Origin: Verrucomicrobiota bacterium
GTDB taxonomy: Bacteria; Verrucomicrobiota; Verrucomicrobiia; Opitutales; Opitutaceae
Assembly: GCA_023391285.1 (NCBI GenBank)
Contig: JAEWBF010000091.1
Coordinates: 1 to 35,778 of the forward strand
Length of the DNA stretch: 35,778 bases
Reading direction: 5' to 3'
Shown here one piece after another: positions 8,767-16,287 of the stretch (its first letter is position 1; each line of letters starts with the position of its first letter). Position numbers and translations under genes: made by a program. Under the pieces are notes generated by a model. It was not told where the DNA came from. It did no database searches and saw only the letters and a list, made by a program, of their open reading frames with translations.

Positions 8767-8787
8767 GTGTAACCTATTAGGTTACAC
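8767..8787. promoter_or_regulatory. perfect 21-bp AT-rich palindrome in a convergent gap
   Basis: Arm GTGTAACCTA (8767-8776), centre T, arm TAGGTTACAC (8778-8787): a perfect 10-bp inverted repeat of markedly lower GC than its surroundings. It sits in the 92-bp gap between the 3' ends of the HDOD gene and the DMT transporter gene. It looks like a dimeric regulator's binding site, or an 8-bp hairpin with a 5-nt loop; no T tract follows on either strand, so intrinsic termination is not well supported. Confidence 0.5.
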
Positions 8788-8817
8788 TCTGGTTTGTGGC
8801 GGGACGCGCGGGAATCG

Positions 8818-9714
8818 TCAGCCGAGGAGGGTGAGGATGATGCCGGTGAGGACGCCGAGGACGGCGGGGAGTTTTTGACGCCAGTTGTGTTCGCCAAAGA
8901 GGAGGATGCCGCCGGCGAAAGCGACGAGGGCGGCGCCGCGGCGGAAGCTGGAAACGACGGAGATGAGCGCGTCGGGATTGCGCAAGGCGTCGAAGTAGAG
9001 GAAGTCGGCGAGGAGGAGCGTGAGCGACATGAGGACGATGCTCGGGCGCCAGTGGAATTCGTTGCGCTGCCAGAGGCGTAGTTTCCAGCCGAGGGCGAGC
9101 GGGAGGAAGAGAAGTGCGAGGTAAATGGAGAACCAGGCTTGGACGGAGGCGGCGTCGAAACCGTGGTGGCCGAGAAGGTATTTGTCGTAGAGCGCGCTCA
9201 CCCCGTTGAGAACGGTGCCGAAGATGAGGAGCCAGATCCAGCGGTTGCGGCCGAAGTGGATGCCCTCGCGCGCGCCGGCGGCGGAGAGGCCGAAGAAGGA
9301 GGCGAGCGTGATGGCGATGCCGAGTCCCTCGAGGAGCGTGGGGCGTTCGCCGAGCACGAGGAGGGCTCCGGCGATGGTGAAAATGGGACTGGTCGAACGG
9401 ATCGGCGACGCGATCGAAACGGGGAGGTGTTTGACGGCGAAGTAGGAGCAGGTCCACAGGAGAGCAACGAGGGCGGACTTGGCGAGGATGAGCAGGTGTT
9501 GTGCGGGGGTGAGCGAAGGGACGTGGAGGATTGCGGGGAGGGTGCTGGGTGAAGCCGCGTCGAAGGCCATGAGCGCGAGCCAAACGAGCGCGCTGCAGAG
9601 ATTGGTGAAGAAGAGGACAACGAGGACGGCGTTGTCGCGCACGGCTTGTTTCGTGCTGAGTTCGTAGCAACCCAGGACGAAGGCCGAAAGGAGACTGGCG
9701 ATGATCCAGGACAT
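8818..9714 (-). CDS. EamA/DMT-superfamily transporter
   Basis: A 298-residue membrane protein with about ten hydrophobic segments arranged as two EamA repeats, typical of the drug/metabolite transporter superfamily in length and topology. The first repeat includes ALVALLWTCSYFAVKHL followed by PVSIASPIRSTSPIFTIAGA, the usual P-rich helix near the end of an EamA half. The second ends with GGILLFGEHNWRQKLPAVLG, a match to the family's conserved loop. It is an inner-membrane exporter or importer of small metabolites; the substrate cannot be deduced. It is transcribed divergently from the RraA-like gene (150-bp gap). Confidence 0.9.
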   Translation of the reverse strand: MSWIIASLLSAFVLGCYELSTKQAVRDNAVLVVLFFTNLCSALVWLALMAFDAASPSTLPAILHVPSLTPAQHLLILAKSALVALLWTCSYFAVKHLPVSIASPIRSTSPIFTIAGALLVLGERPTLLEGLGIAITLASFFGLSAAGAREGIHFGRNRWIWLLIFGTVLNGVSALYDKYLLGHHGFDAASVQAWFSIYLALLFLPLALGWKLRLWQRNEFHWRPSIVLMSLTLLLADFLYFDALRNPDALISVVSSFRRGAALVAFAGGILLFGEHNWRQKLPAVLGVLTGIILTLLG

Positions 9715-9864
9715 GAAAATGGGAGAGCGTGCGGGGAGAAGGCGGAGCGAGGCAAATGGGAAGACGGTGGCGAACCGGGCGGGGCGGGTGCGGGGTAGGG
9801 CGAGGGAGGGGATGCGTTTTGTGCTGGCGGAGAAGGCGCAGTGGGCAACGTTGGCGGCACCCCT

Positions 9865-10710
9865 ATGAAATACCCAAATCGTTTGGTTGGAGCGGCGGTT
9901 CTCGCCGGGTTGTCAGTCGTTGTGGTTGCGCAAGCGGCGGAGCCGAATCCGGAGCAATTACGAGCGGGCATGAATTTCATGCCGACGCAGGTGTATTCAG
10001 AAGAAGAGGACGCGAAGATCCTCGCGGCGTTCGAAGGGCTGCGGGTGGCGGATGTGACCGACGGACTCGACGCGGTGGGATTGTTTGGCCGCGGGATGAT
10101 GGATCCGGAGATTCGTCCGCTGTGGATGGATTCGAAGGATTACAGCCATCGGATCATCGGAATCGCGGTGACGGCGCGGTTTGTGCCGACACAGGAGCCG
10201 GCGCCGGGGATCATGAACGAAAAGGATTACGACGCGTGGGCGGGGAAGTGGTATAACGAGAAATCGAAGGAGCACTTCATTCCGATTCTGCGAAAGGGAT
10301 CGGTGGTGGTGTTGGAGGACGCGGTGAACGCGGATGTCGGATCGATCGGCTCGGCGAACATCATGATTTGGAAATCGAAAGGCGCGGTCGGCGTGGTGAC
10401 GAATGCGGGCACGCGTGACAGCGATGAGATCGCGACACAGAAAGTGCCGATTTACACGCGGTCAGTGACACGCGGGATTCGGCCGGGACGGAATGAATTG
10501 GAGTCGGTGAACCGTCCGGTGGTGGTCGGAGGTGCGCTGGTGAAGCCGGGCGACGTGATCGTGGGCGACGGCGATGGGGTGATTGTGGTGCCGCGGGCGC
10601 AGGCGCTCAAAGTCGCGGCGTATGCGCACAAGATTTTGGAAGGGGATAAGAATGCGCGGCGCGGGCTTTATAAGGAGCTGGGGTTGCCGGAGGATAAGTC
10701 GGTGAGGTGA
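9865..10710 (+). CDS. exported RraA-like protein (HMG aldolase/RraA fold)
   Basis: A 281-residue protein of the RraA/4-hydroxy-4-methyl-2-oxoglutarate aldolase-like family. Conserved parts are the helix FEGLRVADVTDGLDAVG, the segment ADVGSIGSANIM corresponding to the glycine-rich binding loop, and GVVTNAGTRDSDEI, which supplies the Arg-Asp of the active site; VKPGDVIVGDGDGVIVVP is the typical C-terminal strand pair. It starts with what looks like a Sec signal peptide (MKYPNR, hydrophobic core, AQAAEP, cleavage near residue 27). That is unusual because RraA and HMG aldolases are cytosolic. ATG 9865 is preferred over the in-frame GTG at 9841 because the basic start of the signal peptide begins there. 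Substrate unknown; lyase or aldolase activity is inferred from the fold. Confidence 0.85.
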   Translation: MKYPNRLVGAAVLAGLSVVVVAQAAEPNPEQLRAGMNFMPTQVYSEEEDAKILAAFEGLRVADVTDGLDAVGLFGRGMMDPEIRPLWMDSKDYSHRIIGIAVTARFVPTQEPAPGIMNEKDYDAWAGKWYNEKSKEHFIPILRKGSVVVLEDAVNADVGSIGSANIMIWKSKGAVGVVTNAGTRDSDEIATQKVPIYTRSVTRGIRPGRNELESVNRPVVVGGALVKPGDVIVGDGDGVIVVPRAQALKVAAYAHKILEGDKNARRGLYKELGLPEDKSVR

Positions 10711-10721
10711 GGCGTAGGAAC

Positions 10722-10748
10722 GGCGGGGTCGGGAGACCCCGCCCTACA
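10722..10748. repeat. palindromic element, GGCGGGGTC stem, CTACA flank
   Basis: GGCGGGGTC (10722-10730), loop GGGA, GACCCCGCC (10735-10743): a perfect 9-bp stem followed by CTACA. It lies between the convergent rraA-like and DGQHR genes, 9 bp from the latter's stop codon. The right half (GGGAGACCCCGCCCTACA) recurs at 32853-32870. Confidence 0.75.
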
Positions 10749-10756
10749 TTCTTGGG

Positions 10757-11893
10757 TTAGTCGCGGGATTTGGGGCGGAGGGGGATGTTGGCGAGGCGGG
10801 AGAGTTCGCGGTGGATGCGGGTGACGCGCTCGACCTGACCCTTGGCGGGGAAACGTTCGTAGAAGCCGTCGTTGCGGAAGTCGCGGGAGTGCTCCGTCCA
10901 CGGGGCGAGCTTTTCGGTCCAGCGGTTGACGCGATCTTCGGCGGGGTCGGCGTCGACAGCAGCGAGGTCGGCGCAGACGCGGAGCATGGCTTTTAACACG
11001 ACGGGCTTCGTGACCTGGTATCCAGAATCTCCCCACGCTTCGCCCCAGGCGGCGGCGGCGGCTTTGAGGAAATCGCGGACGGTTTCGTAGTAGCGCGTGG
11101 CGTTGCGTTTGTCGGTGCCCTCGGACTCGATTTTTTTCCAGGCGGATTTCACCCAGCGGTGGACCTCGTTGTAGAGCTCGGCTTGGAGGATCCATTTCTC
11201 CTGCTTGGAGCGGCCGCCGAGGCGGTTGATGCGATAGCGGAGCGGGCTGTCGCTTTCGCGGTAGAGCATCTCGGTGATGTGGGCGGCGAAGCGGCGGTCG
11301 GGTTCGGCCCAGGAGACGCGTTCGTAGAGATCGATGAGGTGGCTCTTGTTGATGCGCGTCGGGGTGGAATTGATGATGACGAACATCTCGGTGGCGAAAT
11401 CCTCGCTGCGGCCGTCGAAGATCACGCAGGGGACCTGGATGTTCTTGGCCTCATCGGGGTGGGTGCGGAGGTAGAACTGCAGGGCGGCGAGGCGGTGTTG
11501 GCCGTCGATGATGAGGAATTTTTCGGCGGGCTCCTGGAGGCGACCGACGCCGCTGCCGTCGGACCACGGCTCGAAGTTGAGTTTCTGGGGAGTGAAGAGG
11601 AGGACGGTGCCGGGGATGGGCGGCTGAGAAATGGCGGTTTCGTAGAAATTACGGATGGCGGCGACCTTGGCTTTGGAGAGCTCGCGTTGGAAGGCGGAGT
11701 CGCTGCGTTCGACGCGGGAGATGAACTGGGCGACATCGTCGTCGGCGGGGACCTCCTCGGCGCGGATGCTGCCGCCTTCCTCGTCGTAGAAGCGGCTGAT
11801 GAAGCGGACGCGCTCGAGGAGTTTTTCGGGCGAGTAGGAGGCGAAGTAGAAGGCGGCGTCTTTCTGGCGGATTTGGGTGGCGATCATGCTCAT
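10757..11893 (-). CDS. DGQHR-domain protein (DndB-like)
   Basis: A 378-residue protein with the diagnostic DGQHRLAAL motif at residues 130-138, in context FLIIDGQHRLAALQFYLR, followed by VIINSTPTRINKSHLIDLYE (172-191), as in DGQHR-domain proteins. The best-known relative, DndB, is a regulator or autonomously acting component of DNA phosphorothioation gene clusters. No dnd or other modification/restriction genes are visible here, so the protein is an orphan and its role is unknown; the fold is ParB/sulfiredoxin-like by family knowledge. The start is placed at ATG 11893, with ATG 11887 two codons later as an alternative. Upstream in-frame sequence is Pro/Ser/His-rich and looks non-coding. Confidence 0.8.
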   Translation of the reverse strand: MSMIATQIRQKDAAFYFASYSPEKLLERVRFISRFYDEEGGSIRAEEVPADDDVAQFISRVERSDSAFQRELSKAKVAAIRNFYETAISQPPIPGTVLLFTPQKLNFEPWSDGSGVGRLQEPAEKFLIIDGQHRLAALQFYLRTHPDEAKNIQVPCVIFDGRSEDFATEMFVIINSTPTRINKSHLIDLYERVSWAEPDRRFAAHITEMLYRESDSPLRYRINRLGGRSKQEKWILQAELYNEVHRWVKSAWKKIESEGTDKRNATRYYETVRDFLKAAAAAWGEAWGDSGYQVTKPVVLKAMLRVCADLAAVDADPAEDRVNRWTEKLAPWTEHSRDFRNDGFYERFPAKGQVERVTRIHRELSRLANIPLRPKSRD

Positions 11894-12037
11894 GGTGATG
11901 GTGCGGGCGAGGTGGTTGTGCGAGTGGGTGAGGAAGGTGGTGGAGGTGGGTGCCGATGGGGGCGGGCTGGGGCTGGAGTGTGTGCAGGAGTGGGCGGGAC
12001 GACAAGAGGGATGCGGGGATTCGAAGGCACCAGCATT

Positions 12038-12062
12038 GCGCGGTGGGGGCACCGCGCCTCCA
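12038..12062. repeat. palindromic element, GCGCGGTG stem, CTCCA flank (copy 1)
   Basis: GCGCGGTG (12038-12045), loop GGGG, CACCGCGC (12050-12057), then CTCCA. It lies between the divergent DGQHR gene and the membrane-protein gene. All 25 bases are repeated exactly at 20937-20961. Confidence 0.8.
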
Positions 12063-12088
12063 TTGGAGGAGAGTGACGGAGATTGGAG

Positions 12089-12730
12089 GTGACAGGACGG
12101 GGGGAGTGCGCACGGTGGGCGGGCGTGGCGCTTTTTGTTTTCTATGTGACCGTGGTGACGCTCGGGATTTTGAGCATGGGATTTCAGCTGCTGGCGTCGC
12201 GTTTGTTGAATCCGCATTTCGGCTCGTCGATCATCGTGTGGGCGTGGTTGATCTCGACGTTTCTCGCGGCGTTCAGCGTGGGGTCGATGGTGGGCGGGAG
12301 CATCAGCAATGCGGCGTTGGAGCGGCGAAGGAAGTTGCGCGTGGCGATGGGCGTGTTGGCGGTGGTGTCGCTGGCGGCGACGGCTTTTTTTGGGCGGCGG
12401 ATGTTGGGGGCGATCGAGGTGGCATTTGAAGACATCAGCGTGGCGCTGTTGGTGTCGTGTTTGGGGCTGTTCTTTTTGCCGGTGACGGCGCTGTCGGCGT
12501 TTGGGCCGCAGGGCGTGCAGTATCTCGCGGCGCGAGGAACGGCGCCGGGGAAGGCGTCGGGGTTGGTTTACGGCGTGAGCACGCTGGGGAATATCGCGGG
12601 GGTGATGCTGACGGCGTTTGTGTTTATCCCGAATTTTCGGGTGTCGACGCTCTTGTTGATTTGGCTGGGGGTCGCGGTGGTGAGTTTGGCAACTCTGGTG
12701 CGGTTGCTGCGTCGAGCCGAGGAATCATGA
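12089..12730 (+). CDS. multi-TM protein resembling the membrane half of fused spermidine-synthase proteins
   Basis: A 213-residue integral membrane protein with about six hydrophobic segments. The stretch MGFQLLASRLLNPHFGSSII, with later FGPQGVQYLAARG and GLVYGVSTLGNIAGV, resembles the N-terminal membrane domain of proteins annotated as fused MFS/spermidine synthases, whose usual C-terminal synthase domain is here a separate gene just downstream. GTG 12089 is chosen because a GGAG (12078-12081) precedes it by 7 nt; TTG 12083 and GTG 12125 are alternatives. Its TGA overlaps the next gene's ATG in ATGA, so the two are translationally coupled. Molecular function is unknown; it may anchor or feed the downstream protein. 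Confidence 0.78.
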   Translation: MTGRGECARWAGVALFVFYVTVVTLGILSMGFQLLASRLLNPHFGSSIIVWAWLISTFLAAFSVGSMVGGSISNAALERRRKLRVAMGVLAVVSLAATAFFGRRMLGAIEVAFEDISVALLVSCLGLFFLPVTALSAFGPQGVQYLAARGTAPGKASGLVYGVSTLGNIAGVMLTAFVFIPNFRVSTLLLIWLGVAVVSLATLVRLLRRAEES

Positions 12731-13650
12731 AACGGATATTCGCGATCGCGGGAATGTGGCTGGCGGGCGTTATGGGTGCGACGGCGGCGCTGCCGCCGGA
12801 CGGCGATTATCTCGAGCGCTACGATACGATTTATAACAGCCTGACGATCGAGCGGCGGGGGAATATCGTGGAGCTGCGTGCACGAGCGCGCGGGAATGAA
12901 GCGCTGGAGTCGGCGGTGGATTTGTCGAATCCATTGCGGCTGGTGGTGCCGTATACGCGGACGTTGTATGCGGGGCTGTTGGTGCAGCCGGAACCGAAGC
13001 GGGTGTTGATGATCGGGCTGGGCGGCGCGGGGTTCCACCGGCCGTTTGCGGAAGCGTTTCCCGAGGCGCTGCTGCAGACGGTGGAGCTGGATCCGAAGGT
13101 CTTCGAGTTGTGTCAGACGCACATGGGCTTCAAGCCGACGGAGAAGACGCCGGTGGCGTTGATGGACGGGCGGATGTTTGTGAAACGGAATCGGGAGACG
13201 TGGGATTGGATTATTCTGGATGCGTTTCGGGGCGGGTTCGTGCCGCCGCATCTGAAGACGGAGGAATTTTATCGGGAATGCGCGGCGCGGATGGAGGAGC
13301 GCGGTGTATTCGTGACGAACCTACATGCGACGAGTCAGCTGTATTACTCGGATCTGAAGACGATCCAGAAAGTGTTTCCGCAGATGCTACTGTTCGAGAC
13401 GCCGGGACGCGGGAATGTGATCGCGGTGGCGGTGAAGTATCGCACGCCGTCGATTGCGGATGAGAGCACATGGGCGTCGGCGGAGGAGCTCACGAAAAGG
13501 ATGCGAGGGCTGGTGGATATGGAGCGGATCCGGCGCGAACGCGCGCAGGTGCCGCAGCGCGTGGTGGATCGGGCGGACGTGCTGACGGACGATTTCGCGC
13601 CGGTGGAGTTTTTGGATGCGTTGAAGACGAATAATTCGGACGGGGCGTGA
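12727..13650 (+). CDS. exported spermidine-synthase-like (SpeE-fold) protein
   Basis: A 307-residue protein with the Rossmann-like fold of spermidine synthases: VLMIGLGGAG (93-102) forms the nucleotide-binding loop, Glu120 follows (TVELDPKVFEL), Asp147 lies in MDGRMF and Asp165 in IILDAFRGGF. The residues aligned with the catalytic region of true aminopropyltransferases read DAFRG rather than the usual D-x-x-D, so polyamine synthesis is not assured. The first 20 residues (MKRIFAIAGMWLAGVMGATA) look like a Sec signal peptide or anchor, suggesting an envelope location. It shares an ATGA overlap with the upstream membrane protein; together they equal one fused MFS/spermidine-synthase protein split in two. 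Confidence 0.8.
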   Translation: MKRIFAIAGMWLAGVMGATAALPPDGDYLERYDTIYNSLTIERRGNIVELRARARGNEALESAVDLSNPLRLVVPYTRTLYAGLLVQPEPKRVLMIGLGGAGFHRPFAEAFPEALLQTVELDPKVFELCQTHMGFKPTEKTPVALMDGRMFVKRNRETWDWIILDAFRGGFVPPHLKTEEFYRECAARMEERGVFVTNLHATSQLYYSDLKTIQKVFPQMLLFETPGRGNVIAVAVKYRTPSIADESTWASAEELTKRMRGLVDMERIRRERAQVPQRVVDRADVLTDDFAPVEFLDALKTNNSDGA

Positions 13651-13696
13651 ACGAGTTCGGGCTTCTCTTCGGGAGGGGCGCGGATTTTGTGGCGGG

Positions 13697-14722
13697 ATGA
13701 TGGTGCGGTTGGAAGTTCGTCGGTATCGGTTGCCGTTGAAGGTGGCGGTGCGGACGGCGCATGGCGTGATGAAGGAGCGCGATGGGGTGTGGTTGAGGAT
13801 TGAGGACGAAGCGGGCCGGGTGGGAATTGCGGAAGCGGCGACGTTGCCGCTGTTCGGGACGGAGACGGCGGAGGAAGCGGAGGCGGTGTTGCGGGCGATG
13901 GGAGAAGGGGTGACGGAGGAACGATTGAGGGGAGTGCCGGCGAGATATGCGTGCGTGCGGAACGCGATGGCCGAGGCGCTGGTGCTGATACGCGCGAGTG
14001 ACGAACTGAAGCCGAGGGTGGAGGAGCATCCGTATTTGTCGGTGGCGGCGTTGTTGCCGGCGGGACGCGCGGTGTTGGAGGCGATTGGGTCGAAGGCGGA
14101 GGCGGGGTTTCGGGTGTTTAAGTGGAAGGTCGGCGTGGGCGATTTGGCGGATGAGTTGGCGTTGCTCGACGATGTGTGTGCGGAGCTGCCGGAGGGGGCG
14201 AAACTGCGGCTGGATGCGAATGGTGCGTGGGATCGGAGACGGGCGGAGAAGTGGTTGGAGCGATGCGTGGAGCGGCCGGTGGAATTTGTGGAGCAGCCGA
14301 TTGCGCGGGAGGCGCGAGGGGCGGAGGATGTGTTGCGCGGGTTGGCGGAGGATTATCCGGTGGAGATCGCGTTGGACGAGTCGCTGGTCGGCGATGGAGA
14401 TGTGGAGCGGTGGGTGGGCGCGGGGTGGCCGGGTGTGTTCGTGGTGAAGCCAAGTTTGATCGGGGATGTGCGAGGGGCGCTGGCGAGCTTGGAGAAAGCG
14501 GGGGCGAAGGTGGTGTTTTCGTCGGCACTGGAGACGGCGGTGGGTGCGCGAGCGGCATTGCGGCATGTGTTTGCCTGGAAAGGCGAGCGGCGGGCGGTGG
14601 GGTTTGGCGTGTGGCCGTTGTTTGCAGATGGACGTTGCGACGGGCCGGCGGCGGCGCCGTTTGTGCGGCGCGAGGATGTGGAACGAATCGACGTGGAGGC
14701 GTTGTGGAGCGCGCTGAGTTGA
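13697..14722 (+). CDS. menC: o-succinylbenzoate synthase
   Basis: A 341-residue enolase-superfamily enzyme that dehydrates SHCHC to o-succinylbenzoate in menaquinone synthesis. Visible active-site parts are the KxK pair Lys142/Lys144 (FKWKVG), Asp173 in LDANGAW, Glu199 in VEQP, Asp227 in ALDES, and the second base Lys251 in VVKPSLIG. SSALETAVG (275-283) is the typical MenC segment. Muconate-cycloisomerase-like enzymes and dipeptide epimerases share these residues. The assignment to MenC rests on the overlapping menE gene, the nearby thioesterase and the motif style. The gene probably starts the men operon: the 46-bp gap after the SpeE-like gene leaves co-transcription open. Confidence 0.88.
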   Translation: MMVRLEVRRYRLPLKVAVRTAHGVMKERDGVWLRIEDEAGRVGIAEAATLPLFGTETAEEAEAVLRAMGEGVTEERLRGVPARYACVRNAMAEALVLIRASDELKPRVEEHPYLSVAALLPAGRAVLEAIGSKAEAGFRVFKWKVGVGDLADELALLDDVCAELPEGAKLRLDANGAWDRRRAEKWLERCVERPVEFVEQPIAREARGAEDVLRGLAEDYPVEIALDESLVGDGDVERWVGAGWPGVFVVKPSLIGDVRGALASLEKAGAKVVFSSALETAVGARAALRHVFAWKGERRAVGFGVWPLFADGRCDGPAAAPFVRREDVERIDVEALWSALS

Positions 14723-15840
14723 GGCGATTGCTGGAGGCGACGGGCGTCGCGGAGGAGCGCGAGGGTGTGTTCTTTTTGTGTGATCCGCGCTGGGGAACGG
14801 CGGAGCGGGAGCAAGTGAGGAGATTGCAGGAGATGCGCGCGGAGGACGGGGCGGGCGAAGGGTGGGTGTGCGTGCCGACGGGCGGGACGAGCGGGGTGAT
14901 CAAGTTTGCGCGGCATGATGAGCGGACGCTGGCGGCGGCGGCGCGGGGGTTTGTGGAGCACTTCGGTATTCAGAAAGTGAATGCGGTGGATGTGCTGCCG
15001 CCGTTTCATGTGAGCGGATTGATGGCGCGGGTGCGGTGCGCGGTGTCGGGCGGGACGCACGTGGCTTGGGAATGGAAGCGGCTGGAGCGCGGGGAGCGTC
15101 CGGTGGTGAACGAGGAGGAACCGTGGGTGATTTCGCTGGTGCCGACGCAGTTGCAGCGATTGCTGGCAGTGAAGGAATCGGCGGAGTGGCTGCGGCGGTT
15201 TCGCGTGGTGCTGATTGGCGGAGCGGCGGCGTGGACGGAGTTGCTGGATGCGGCGGCGGAGGAGCGGGTGCGCGTGGCGCTGAGTTATGGCATGACCGAA
15301 ACGGCGGCGATGGTGGCGGCGCAGCGGCCGGAGGAATTTCTCGAAGGGGATCGCAGCAGCGGAACGGCGATGCCGCAGGCGAAGATCGGGTGCGCGGGGG
15401 ATGGGACGATCGCGATCGAAGGGGCGTCGCTGTTTCGTGGATACTGGCCGGAGTGGAGGACGGAGCGGAGGTTGGAAACGAGCGACTGGGGCGAGATCGA
15501 TGCGACGGGGCGCTTGCATGTGCGCGGGCGGCGCGATGCGGTGATCATCACGGGCGGGGAGAAAGTGAATCCGTTGGAGGTGGAAACGGTGTTGCGAGCG
15601 AGCGGGCAGTTTGAAGATGTGGCAGTCGTCGGCGTGCCGGATGCGGAGTGGGGAGCGGTCGTGGTGGCGTGTTATCCGCGGGGAGAGCGGGCGATCGATT
15701 GGAGCGCGGTCGAACGCGAGCTAGGGGTGCTGGCGGGGTTCAAGCGGCCGAAGCGATTTATGGCGATGGAGGCGTGGCCGCGGAACGAGCAGGGGAAGGT
15801 GAAGCGGTCGGAGCTTGTGCGGGTGGCGAGCCGAAACTAG
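14704..15840 (+). CDS. menE: o-succinylbenzoate-CoA ligase
   Basis: About 378 residues, a short ANL-superfamily adenylating enzyme that activates o-succinylbenzoate with ATP and CoA. The P-loop-like motif TGGTSGVIK is at 59-67, YGMTETAAM forms the A5 motif, GRRDAVIITGGEKVNP the hinge/A8 region, and PRNEQGKVKR holds the C-terminal catalytic Lys. It lacks most of the N-terminal part of long acyl-CoA synthetases, as in other compact MenE proteins. There is no ATG: GTG 14704 (GGAGG 5 nt upstream) overlaps menC by 19 nt, and TTG 14719, with GGAG 9 nt upstream and its TTGA overlapping the menC stop, is almost as good. Translational coupling with menC is likely. Confidence 0.88.
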   Translation: MERAELRRLLEATGVAEEREGVFFLCDPRWGTAEREQVRRLQEMRAEDGAGEGWVCVPTGGTSGVIKFARHDERTLAAAARGFVEHFGIQKVNAVDVLPPFHVSGLMARVRCAVSGGTHVAWEWKRLERGERPVVNEEEPWVISLVPTQLQRLLAVKESAEWLRRFRVVLIGGAAAWTELLDAAAEERVRVALSYGMTETAAMVAAQRPEEFLEGDRSSGTAMPQAKIGCAGDGTIAIEGASLFRGYWPEWRTERRLETSDWGEIDATGRLHVRGRRDAVIITGGEKVNPLEVETVLRASGQFEDVAVVGVPDAEWGAVVVACYPRGERAIDWSAVERELGVLAGFKRPKRFMAMEAWPRNEQGKVKRSELVRVASRN

Positions 15841-15849
15841 CGTTTCATC

Positions 15850-16052
15850 ATGGAGGTATCTAACCTCGAACAGATATTCGGAGCGCTGCAGTCCGCGGAG
15901 GTTCGCTATATTGTCGTCGGTGGCCTGGCCGTTATTGCTCACGGATATTTGCGAGCAACGAAGGACATTGAGCTGGCCGCCCGCAGGATATTGCGGATGT
16001 AGCCGAATTGAAGCAGGAGAAACGCCGTGGAACAGGACAAGCGGAGCGCTGA
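15850..16052 (+). pseudogene. remnant of a nucleotidyltransferase-fold gene (internal deletion)
   Basis: The 5' part (ATG 15850) encodes about 42 residues of the usual N-terminus of small nucleotidyltransferase-fold proteins: VRYIVVGGLAVIAHGYLRAT, then KDIEL. It then runs out of frame to a stop at 16000-16002. In another frame, 15972-16049 encodes AGRPQDIADVAELKQEKR, the usual C-terminal helix of the same family. The whole middle, probably some 100 residues including part of the catalytic acid triad, is missing. It is therefore a deletion-scarred gene, not a working enzyme. Intact relatives are often toxin-antitoxin or abortive-infection (MNT/AbiEii-like) partners. It begins 9 bp after menE. 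Confidence 0.72.
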
Positions 16053-16287
16053 CGCCTGGAAGTGTGGCGGGTGGGATGACGCTGTGGAGAGTCGTCGCGA
16101 GTTGACGCGCGCGATGTCGTTTCGCGAACGCATGCTTTGGCTCGAGCGAGTGACGACGTTCGCGCGGCGTTTGGAGGCGAGTCCGACGGTCGCAGGTCCG
16201 AGCGATGTTCACGTTCGAGCGGCGGAGGGCGGGCAGGCGGGGTATGGGTCAGCTGGCGGCGAGCCAGCTGGCGAGAGCGGGCGGTAG
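16027..16287 (+). CDS. small charged protein next to the nucleotidyltransferase remnant
   Basis: Up to 86 residues from GTG 16027. The central part is rich in Trp, Arg and Glu (GGWDDAVESRRELTRAMSFR, then ERMLWLERVTTFARRL), a style I recall from small proteins encoded beside nucleotidyltransferase genes of this type. The last 30 or so residues look unconstrained, and the 3' end runs 39 nt into the opposite-strand thioesterase gene. The start overlaps the remnant's C-terminal coding part. It may be an orphaned partner decaying with the remnant; function unknown. Confidence 0.5.
   Translation: MEQDKRSADAWKCGGWDDAVESRRELTRAMSFRERMLWLERVTTFARRLEASPTVAGPSDVHVRAAEGGQAGYGSAGGEPAGESGR

Noticed and set aside
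11649..12217. N-terminal extension of the DGQHR protein and neighbouring open frames
   Set aside because: The upstream sequence is Pro/Ser/His-rich, includes the palindromic repeat and lacks any conserved pattern.
15850..16002. Functional 50-residue protein from the nucleotidyltransferase start
   Set aside because: The sequence matches only the first 42 residues of a family whose C-terminal part follows in another frame, so it is a truncated remnant.
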